Assembly: GCA_027257055.1 (NCBI GenBank)
Contig: JAPVLO010000523.1
Coordinates: 496,001-560,000 of the forward strand
DNA: 64,000 bases
Origin: Cephalopachus bancanus
Taxonomy: Eukaryota > Chordata > Mammalia > Primates > Tarsiidae
Direction: 5' to 3'
Shown here: piece by piece, positions 35,606 through 44,373 of the stretch
Layout: every line of letters begins with the position of its first letter
How positions within the stretch are numbered: the stretch's first letter is position 1
Notes under the pieces: model-generated
Seen by the model: only the letters and a program-made list of their open reading frames with translations
Told to the model about the DNA's origin: nothing
The model's database searches: none
Program-made: the position numbers and the translations under genes

Positions 35606-36779
35606 AGCTTCTCAGTTTTTTCCTGTGTTTTGAAATATAAATTGCTGACAGTAGTACGGTCAAACGACCCGCCCTTATTTAAAAGTCTGTTTAATTGCCT
35701 GTTTATATCTTCACTACCTGCAGTGTGAGCCTCATGTGGATATTGGATCCCCAGGTCTAGGCTGGACCCACCGGTGCCCCACTTGTTGGGGCGAGAGTGT
35801 ATATGTACCTCTGACACGAGGTTTTTTTTTAAAGGTTTGCTTTTCTTTCCCATGAAGAACCCATCCCCTCCCCCCAGGATCCCAGGTGTGAAGTGGAGCT
35901 GTAAAAGGTACTGCAGCAGGCAGTGCAAGCCTCTTCTGCTTCTTGGCTAAGCCTCTAGCAGGGCAACGTGTGCCGAGGGCGTTGGACCTCAGGGAGGGGA
36001 GGAGCGTTGGCCCTGGTGGGGTCCTTCACCCAGGTCCTTTCTGGGGAACCCTGACCTGTACCTCTTGCCCTCATTGTCTGGATGCCATCGTGGGAGGGGC
36101 TGACACAGCCATCCAGGAGACAGGCGAATCCAGAATCCTCTGTCCAGGCTGCAGGATTTCTAGGTCCCCGTGTGAGTGCCAACTCTGCTAGGAATATGGA
36201 AGGCTAGGGGGTCGGCTCTCCTGTCAGGTGTGGCCCTAGGTGCTGCTTTCAGGTAGGGACATTCCTCACAAAGGGCCTTTGTTCTCAGCTTCCCCTCACT
36301 GGGGCTGCCTTGTTCTCCCCTGGGAAGGGCACAATGGGGCATTGTGCAGAGCAGAAAAGGGCTCCTTGTTCCCGCACCCAGTGCTCCAAGGCTCGAGCCC
36401 CAGTCTCCCTTGGGGTTTGCCCTGGGTGGGCGAGGCCAGTGGAAGGGTCCACTGGGAGCTCAGATTTCCTATGAGGTCCACCTTCCAGGGACACTGGTCT
36501 CAGGGGTCCCATCATCTTCCAAAACTGGCCCCAACACAGGTCACATGGGGAGGGCAGAGGAGCGAGAGGCTGGCTGCCAGCCTGGTTCCTGCCCAGCCTA
36601 GCCTGGATTGAATGGAAGGTGTGCTGGGGTATCGTCCAGGCATCAAGAAGCCTGGCATAGGCTGCAATGTGGACAGACTCTGGACGCATCAAGATCCCAG
36701 CTGCAGGAGTCCATTTGGGTAGAACATGCAGAATGGGCAGATCCATGGAGAGAGAGGGCCGGGGAGGGTGGGGGAGCTT

Positions 36780-36945
36780 AATAGGCATGATGTTCCCTCT
36801 CGCAGCAGTGGAAGTGCTGGAACTAGACAGAAGTGGTAGCACCACTCTGTGACATGCTAAATGCCACTGAATTGTTCACCTGAAAATGGTTAGTTTTATG
36901 CTATGTGAATTTCACCTCATTTTTTAAAAAAAGTAAAACCAAGTC
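36780..36945 (+). mobile_element. Old L1 3' end
   Basis: CACTCTGTGACATGCTAAATGCC, then ACTGAATTGTTCACCTGAAAATGG-type text and TTTTATGCTATGTGAATTTCACC with an A-rich tail, is the typical 3' end of ancient L1 elements. Confidence 0.6.
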
Positions 36946-37096
36946 AAAGCAACAAGGATGGCAGCCCTGTGCAGGGGCTGCTTCAGAATTCCCTGAAGGC
37001 CTTGCTCTCACCTGTGGGACCAAGTCACTCCGTTTACTCCAAACCTACTGCCTCATCTATGTTCAGGATATCTAGCAGTTTAAAAATAACCCCATG

Positions 37097-37370
37097 GGCT
37101 GGGTGCAGTGGCACACGCCTGTCATCGCAGCACTTTGGGAGGCCAAGGTGAGAGGACTGCTTGAGCCCAGGAGTTTGAGACCAGCCTGGGCAGCATGATG
37201 AGACCTCGTCTCCACAAAAAAACAAAACAATTAGCTGGGCATGGTGGCAAACTCAGCTACTCAGGAGACTGATGTGGGAGAATCGCCTAAGCCCAGCAGA
37301 TCAAGGCTGCGGTAAGCCGTGAGTCTGCACTCCAGCCTGGCTGACAGAGTGAGACCCCAACTCAAAATAA
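37097..37370 (+). mobile_element. Alu, AluJ-like left arm
   Basis: GGCTGGGTGCAGTGGCACAC start, CTTGAGCCCAGGAGTTTGAG block, and a right arm ending GAGACCCCAACTC. It combines an older left arm with the CCAACTC-type end. Confidence 0.87.
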
Positions 37371-40234
37371 AGAATCCTTCCATAGCAGTTTGTCTCATCC
37401 CCAAAAGCTGCTCCACTTAAGACAAACATGAGCGAGCCCAGACCCACTGCAGGGGTTGGGAGACCTGTGCAGGGGGTGGGGCCACCAGCCTGTGGGGTCC
37501 CAAGATGTTTTCCTTTCCCCAGCATGAAACAGGGGCTCCTGAGTTGACACTTTCCAGCAAGGTGAACACAAGCCACGCTGACGCAGGAGAGGCCCGAGGG
37601 AGGGCAAGGAGGCCTGGCTACTCCGGGCCACTGGGCACTGTGGGAGAAAGGTGACCAGAAAAGGAGGAGGGAGAAGAGGAAGGAGGGCGCCTGCCAGGAG
37701 CTGCCCGAGATGAGACTGAGTCTCTGGAGATCCACGCAAGACCCAACCCAGGTGGGTCCCCATCCCTGCTGTCTCAGTCTCCGCCGTCACAGCCCCCGGG
37801 ACCAAGGCATACAGAGGACCGTGCTGGCTGCACTCCCAGCAGCTGTGGGCAGACTTCACAGAGGAATGAGCCCCTGTCGGCACCTCGGCCAGCTGTCCCC
37901 CGGCACCCAGGCCTGGCAGCACCACCACATCAGAGCCATTGTCCCTGACATGCGGCTGCAGCTGTCTCTGGCACCCACAGGGACTCAGCTTGGCCCCTAC
38001 TGCATCGCGCACCCTTCATTTACCCCCATTTTTCATGTCCTGAAACCTGTCTATGGATGCGGGGTGGGACCCACTGACGTGAAAATCTATTGCCTTCTTC
38101 TGGAAGGGTGGTCAGTGGGGAAGGTCCCTCCGTGACTGTCCAACGGCCAGAACCCCCCCCTGAGGGAGGCTGGCAGGTGTGGTGGGGGTGAGAGCAGGTG
38201 TCGGGCCATGTGCTGGTCGTCCTGGGCCAGTGACTCACAGACAGCTGTTCTGCCAAGCTTACCCCCCCATGCCCTCAGCTCCAGCATGAGCTCCCACCCC
38301 TGCGCCTCAGAAGCAGAGGGGGCCCTGTGTGGCCCTGCAAGCTGGCAAGCCATGACTTTTAAGTAGAATGGAAAGCTAAGCACCCGCTGCAGTTCTCTGA
38401 GTTACAGCTTTGTGGGAGAAAAAGGACGTGGAACTTGTGTCTTGGAAGCTTATTCTGGACTGGAAAATCTGGAGACAGGCCAGCTCAGAGGATGCAAACT
38501 GGGGCCTGCAGGTCAACCTGTGCCCACGAGGTTGTTATCTGTCCATGTATCGGTCACTCATCGCCATAGCAATGCCGTGTAACCAAGTGCCTTGGAGGCC
38601 CACGCAGTCTGTTGGCCGAACAGTGCTGCCATCCTCGGGCCCAGAGGGAACCACTGGCCAACCCAGGAGCAGCCTGTGCCTTCCTCCGCTTCGGGCCCTG
38701 CGAGGCAACGCTGAGGACCCCTCACCAGCAGTGCTGTCTGCAGCCTTAGTCCACTCTACCCCCGACCCTCCTGGGGATGTTTCCATCAAAACTTCCTTCC
38801 CACATTCAGAAAAATACATACTTGGGAGACAGCAGACATCTTTCCACGGGTGTGTTTTATTTTGCCTTTGACACTAGTGGGTCTCAGGAACGTTCCATCC
38901 TGGCAGGAGGCCAGGGCCTGAGCAGCAGAGCCCCTCTCACCAAAAGGGGATTTTTCTTGGTGACGTGTTTATCCCAAGGCACCACGTGCCTTCCTGGTCA
39001 CAGTTAAAACAGGGCTCTGCTTTGGGACACACTGGGACATCTGGGCAGGATGCCTTGTTCAATCTGCAAGTCAAGCTTGGGCAGGTGGACACAGGTCTCG
39101 GTAGCCCGGGTGGGCTCCGAAGGCTTCCAGAGGGAGTGCCCTGGTAGTGTCTTGGCTGCCTTCTGCCTGGCCCTGGGTCAGTTCTGAGAGCTCAGCACCC
39201 AGAGCCCTGACTGGGGCCAGGCTGTGACCAAGGGAGTGAGGGCCTGAGGGGGGCTGGGATTCCTGAAGCTAAGTGACCAGTAACCAGATGACACTGGGGT
39301 CTGAGGTCAGGTGCCTGGTGTCAGAATGCCCCTGTGCCTGGCACAGAACTCTGAATCTACACTAAGTGATCAGAGTCTTGAGTCTACACTGCATAAACAG
39401 GGATGGAGTTCACTGGCTCACGGAAAAGCATCCAAAGGAAGGCACGGGCTAACCCGTGTGCCTAATACCATCCACAGATGTGGCCTTCCCATGGGAGACA
39501 TGGCAAGTGCTGGCTGGACTCTCAGGGGACCCCAGGGAAGGCTATGGAGCCCCCGGGCCACCTGGGGAAATTCTTGGTCCTAGAAGTGCCAAGAGTGAAC
39601 GGTGCTGTTGGTGTCAGCTTCATTCAGTGCCCCACCAAGATGAGGGCCGGTGGGCACAGGTGGAGGCGGGGACCCATCAGACAAGGGGCACTGAGCCGGA
39701 ACCACTATTCCCAACACCTCCTTCCACCACCTCGTGATGGAGTGCTCCTGTTGTGAGAAAGGCCGCTGGTGCTCTCTCCTTGGGTTAAGCATTGCCCTCT
39801 CCAGAAACCTTCAGAAAGGGAGCAGCCCCTGCAATCACCAGTCTGAGGACCAGGAGTCCTTGGCATCAGGAGGGCGGGGGTTGGAGGTGTGGCAGCTGGT
39901 GGAGCCCTGCCCTCCCAGGGCCACTGGGCTGAGCCAGCCCAGAGGACCTGCTCCTGCCGCGGGCCATGAGGGGGTGCGGGTGGATTACCACTGCCTCTGA
40001 GCATGGGGACACGACATCGTCAGCTCCTGAGTGGATGCCATCCTGCTGGGGGCCAGCTTCGCCCCAAGCCTGAACTGAGTCCCAGCTAGCACTGAGATGG
40101 CTACCTGAGGGAGGCCGGGAGCCCCTAGCACCCATGACCCGGAGACTGACCCTTAGGGGGCCTCGAGGGGGCCCGGGGAGCCCCTCCTGCTCCCTGGAGA
40201 CAGCAGGCAGTGCCCTGCCCACCCTGCCCCAATG

Positions 40235-40295
40235 CTGTCTTGGCCAGGCTAGCTGTCATTAAAAGCCCCAATTAATTTCCCAGGCAGTTGGGATG
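40235..40295. promoter_or_regulatory. Candidate small regulatory element (ATTA-rich)
   Basis: AGCTGTCATTAAAAGCCCCAATTAATTTCCC is an isolated AT-rich patch with several ATTA homeodomain cores in GC-rich intergenic sequence, 3.7 kb upstream of SOX8. No conservation test was possible. Confidence 0.25.
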
Positions 40296-40514
40296 CGGTG
40301 CCAATGGCCTGGCGGGTGCTCTGGATAGGGGCAGGGGAGTCCCAGCGGGCCCAGGACTTGGACACGCCAGCCAGGCAGGAGGGCCTCTTGTGCTTTCTGA
40401 GGTCCCAGGAAGGACAGGCCCTGCCTGTGGAACCAGGGCCAAGGGACAACAGCGGGACGTGGGGGCACCAGGATGGTTCAGCCTGGGTGGCTCCTGATTC
40501 CCCCTTGGCCTGAC

Positions 40515-41155
40515 ACAAACTGACACCACATACCACACACATACACACTATACACATACAGACGTCACAAATCCCACATGCACACATCACACACACCCCA
40601 TACCCATACGTACTATACACACATCAAAAATCTCACACGCACACACCACACACATACATATACATACCACACACATCACACCCCAACACACACCACACAC
40701 CATACACACACACCACACACATCACACATCAAACATCGTACACATTCACACCATATGCACACACCATAAACATGTCACACCACACACCAAACACATTACA
40801 CACATCCACACTATACACACATCACATCCCAATACACATACCATACATGCATCACATACCAGATGCACATACCATATATACAGACACCATACACATATGC
40901 TGTGCACATATTATACAGACACTATATATCACACATCGTACACATCATACAACCACACACCCCACGCACATCCTACGCCATACACACACCCTATACTCAT
41001 CATACATACCACCACACATATACCAGACACACATACATATATACCACACACATACCATAAATACATACACACACCATGCACACATCATATACACACATCC
41101 CTCCCACACATACACGCCATAAGTATCCACACAGCACCTGCACGCACCATACATG
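40515..41155. repeat. CA-rich complex microsatellite
   Basis: Imperfect (CA)n mixed with CATACA, ATCACA and ACCATA units. There is no coding signal. Open frames are His/Thr/Tyr-rich artefacts. Confidence 0.92.
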
Positions 41156-41429
41156 CCAGAGCTGATGGTCCAGGGACAGGAACCATGGAAGCCTAGCTGT
41201 CAGATCCACTCCCTGAGACCAGGCCACTGCACGTGGAGGTCAGAGGTGAGGAGGCCATGCACATGGGTTGGGGGCGAACCCACTGGGGAGGAGGGGCAGG
41301 AGCTAAGGGAGGAGGGCCCACAGGGGACTCGGGGCCCAGGGCTGCCCCTTTGCTTCCTGTGGATGCTGCCTCAGGGTCTGTGCTCATGCTGGCCCCAGGG
41401 GAGTGGCCCTTCCTCAAGCTTCAGCTCTC

Positions 41430-41650
41430 AGCTTAACTGTCACCTACACAAAGAAGCCTTCCTTTCGGACCATCCTTCTTGACAAGGGCCTCAGTACCCT
41501 GAGATGTGGCTGCCAGTTTACTTGCTGGTTGCCTCCCCTGGCGAGGCTGGCACCTTCAGGGCAGGGACTGGGGAGGTAGTCCCTGCACTGCACTGTCCAG
41601 GAGAGTCCTGGCACATGGCAGCTGCTCAGGCAATTCTCGAGAGTACACAG
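41430..41650 (+). mobile_element. L2 3'-end fragment
   Basis: The text CTTAACTGTCACCTAC...AAGAAGCCTTCCTT, then GGCTGGCACC...CAGGGCAGGGACTGG, then CCTGGCACATGGCAGCTGCTCA follows the order of the L2 3' end. Confidence 0.6.
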
Positions 41651-42189
41651 AACAGGCCGGGACCCTCGCTGAAAGCTGCATCTTGGAGTCTGCTCAGGCC
41701 CCAGTGACAGGAACATGAACTCACGGAGGGTGGGGCTGGACAGCACACCAGATGGGCCTGGCAGGGGCTTCAGGGCACCACCACTGAGTGGCAGCACTGG
41801 ATGGACCTCAACCCTGAGCCCAGGTCAGGAAGGGCTGGGCCTGCCCCAGGGAAGTGCAGGAGCACCCTTGGCACCCAGGCCCACTGGCAGGGACTCCACC
41901 TCTCCTGTCCCTCCTGTGGGGCCTGCACACTCCCAGCCCCCCCGCAGCCCCTTGGAGTCCCAGGGTGGGGCTTCAGGCTTGGGCCCCTGAGCGAAGCCTC
42001 CTCTCCTCCTCTGGGCTCTCAGCGTCCCCTCAGTGACCCAAGGACTGAGACACGGAGTGGAGGGAAGCCACCTGGCAGCTCAGCACACCCAGGGAGGTAC
42101 TTGTGGTCTTGAGGGCACCCTGGGCCTCAGAGGAGTGGGGTCTGCTCCCCCAGGGCAGGGCGTGGCAGGAGACACAATTTGGGATGGCG

Positions 42190-42690
42190 TGGACAAGAGT
42201 TGGGGGGGCAGGGAGGTGGAGGGCAGGAGGGATGGGGGGGTGGAGAGGTGAAGTGGGGAGGAGGAGGGGTGGAGTGGAGAGGTGAAAGAGTAGCGGTGGG
42301 GAGATGAAGGGGTGGGGAGGTAGAGAGGTGGATGGGGTGGAGAAGTGGGGAGGTGGCGGAGGGGGGAAGTGGAGGGGGTGGGGAGGTGGAGGGGAGACGG
42401 GATGGAGCTGAGGAGGGTTGGGGGGAAGAGAAGGGTGGGATGGTGGAAGGGTAGAGGGATGAGGAAGTGGAGGGTGAGCTGTGGAGGGCGGAGGAGTGGG
42501 GGGTGGAGTGTGAAGGGATGGAGAAGGAAGAGGGGTGGGGAGATGGAGGGGTGGGGAGGAGGGGTAAAGAGATAGAGGGGAAAGGAGGAGGATTGGAGGC
42601 ATGGGGAGGTGGGGTGGGGGCGGGGGGTGGAGGTGGAGGGGGGTTGGAGGTGGGGTCGGAAGGGTGGAGGCGGGAGGGACCAAGGCACTC
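42190..42690. repeat. G-rich purine minisatellite upstream of SOX8
   Basis: About 0.5 kb of GGGGAGGTGGAGGGG-like units with GAAG and GTGGAG variants, nearly all purine plus T on the plus strand. Many runs of three or more G could form G-quadruplexes. It directly abuts the SOX8 CpG island. The opposite-strand open frames (Pro/Ser-rich) are artefacts. Confidence 0.88.
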
Positions 42691-43699
42691 AGAGAAGCAG
42701 CCACCGGCCCAGGCACGACCTGGGGAACGCACGCGGCTGGGAAGCGGGCACCTTACTTAGGGTCACCAGGGTCGCGCAGGCCACAAGCTGGGGGACACGC
42801 GCATTCCGTGTCAGCCTTCGGAGGGGGACGGCGCAGCTGGGGTGGCAGGTCCGTCGCCTCCGGCGTTTGTCGAAAGAATCCGAGCCGCCCTCGGGGACTG
42901 CTGGGCCAAAGTCCAACTCGCGGGGGCGGCCTTGGGCGGGGACTTCGAGCAGCGGCTGGGCGCTCGCCTGGGGAAACGTCCCCTCTCCGACCCCGCGGTC
43001 CCCACCAGGGCGGCACACCCTGCCCCCTCCCCGCCGCCGCTCCCGGCGCTCCCGCCTCTGCCAGACCACCCAGGGCTGCCGGCCGGAGGGCCTCTGCGCC
43101 CCCAACCCCGGGTCACACCCGGAAAGCCCGGGCCCCCGCGTCCGGCCACGCCATCCGCCCGGCGGCCCCAGGGACACAGCAGCCGGGGTCAGCCCAGGCC
43201 CCGCCCCGGCTCCCGCCTCCTCTACCCGCCCGGCCCCGGGGGCTCCCTGCCAGCGCGCTCCACGCTCGCAGCCAGAGGGGGAGGGCGACCTGAGCGCGCG
43301 TCACCTGCACGTGCACTGCCCGCAGATTCGGGCTGGGAGCCGGGGCCGACCCTACCCGGGGCCGCAGGCGGCTGTGGACTCGGTGCCTCCCGGTTGCAGC
43401 GAGAGGTCGGGGCTCAACGCAGGCGGTGCGTGTCTAGGGGTGGTCCTTGGGGACGCGCTTCCTGGAGCGTCGGGCCGGGGACGCACTCAGGGGCCGCGAG
43501 GGCCCACGGAGGAGAGCGCGCCGGAGGGCCCCCGGCCCGTCCTTCCCGGTCCTGCAGGAAGGAGAGGCCGGGGCGCGGGGAGGCCTCGTGTGCCGGGCGC
43601 CCCGGGCCCACGTGGTGCGGCGCCGGGCGGGGCGGGCGGGGTGAGCTCAGGACCGTGGGGCTTTCTTTAAGAGGGAGCGCGAGGCCAAGCTCCGCCCCC

Positions 43700-43800
43700 G
43701 GGAGCGGAGGGCTCTCCTCCAATGGGGAGTCGGGTGGGGGCGGGGCCTCGGCCGCCGCTTAAAGAAACTTGTTGCGGGTCCCGCAGCCGGGACCGAGCTT
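43700..43800 (+). promoter_or_regulatory. SOX8: SOX8 core promoter (candidate)
   Basis: A CCAAT box at 43719-43723 lies about 40 bases upstream of TTAAAG at 43759-43764, a weak TATA-like element, with a GC box (CCGCCCCCG, about 43692-43700) further up. This predicts transcription starting near 43790, about 160 bases before the ATG. It is inferred from motifs only. Confidence 0.5.
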
Positions 43801-43801
43801 T

Positions 43802-43828
43802 GGCGGCGGCGGCGGCGGCGGCGGCGGC
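43802..43828 (+). repeat. (GGC)9 in the SOX8 5' UTR
   Basis: Nine uninterrupted GGC triplets about 120 bases upstream of the start codon, within the predicted 5' untranslated region. Confidence 0.9.
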
Positions 43829-43949
43829 TGCAGCAGGGACAGAGGTCGGGCCACCGCGCGGCGACCTCGGAGCCCGGAGTGGCCGCAGCACAGCCCGGGC
43901 GCTGACCCCGGCGCGCGGACCCGTGCGCGCCCCTCCGCGCGCGGCCCCG

Positions 43950-44373
43950 ATGCTGGACATGAGCGAGGCCCGAGCCCAGCCGCCCTGTAGCCCGTCCGGC
44001 ACCGCCAGCTCCATGTCGCACGTGGAGGACTCGGACTCGGACGCGCCGCCGTCGCCCGCCGGCTCCGAGGGCCTGGGCCGCGCGGGAGGCGCGGGGGCGG
44101 CGGCCGAGGGGACGCAGCCGAGTCGGCGGACGAGCGCTTCCCCGCCTGTATCCGCGACGCCGTGTCGCAGGTGCTCAAGGGCTACGACTGGAGCCTGGTG
44201 CCCATGCCCGTGCGCGGCGGCAGCGGCGGTGGCGCGCTCAAAGCCAAGCCGCATGTGAAGCGGCCCATGAACGCCTTCATGGTGTGGGCACAGGCGGCGC
44301 GCCGCAAGCTGGCGGACCAGTACCCGCACCTGCACAACGCGGAGCTCAGCAAGACGCTGGGCAAGCTGTGGCG
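43950..44373 (+). CDS. SOX8: SOX8 coding exon 1 (frame breaks at about 44093)
   Basis: The start codon gives [10 protein letters not shown], as in other SOX8 proteins. The frame then runs [20 protein letters not shown] to about GRAGGAG, after which the conserved text ([17 protein letters not shown]) continues in the next frame. As read, the first frame would end at 44258 after about 102 residues, before any HMG box. The HMG box begins [19 protein letters not shown] (His codon 44252-44254). The exon ends after two bases of an Arg codon. An in-frame ATG at 43722 lies in the CCAAT box and is probably upstream of transcription. Confidence 0.92.

Larger units (their letters stand above)
35111..43690. 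other. Intergenic region between LMF1 and SOX8
   Basis: The region lies between the divergent LMF1 and SOX8 promoters. It holds two Alus (35318-35605, 37097-37370), an L1 tail, an L2, a CA-rich microsatellite and a G-rich minisatellite. In 35610-36780, 37380-40230 and 41660-42190 I see unique sequence without a recognisable gene, RNA gene or clear repeat. Open frames there are short and domain-free. Confidence 0.7.

Noticed and set aside
42609..43670. 353-codon plus-strand frame and an overlapping 306-codon frame before SOX8
   Set aside because: They run from the G-rich minisatellite into the CpG island with low-complexity Pro/Arg/Gly text, no domain and no conserved start.
43722..43724. In-frame ATG upstream of the SOX8 start
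   Set aside because: It lies inside the CCAAT box and before the predicted transcription start. SOX8 proteins begin MLDMSEAR at 43950.
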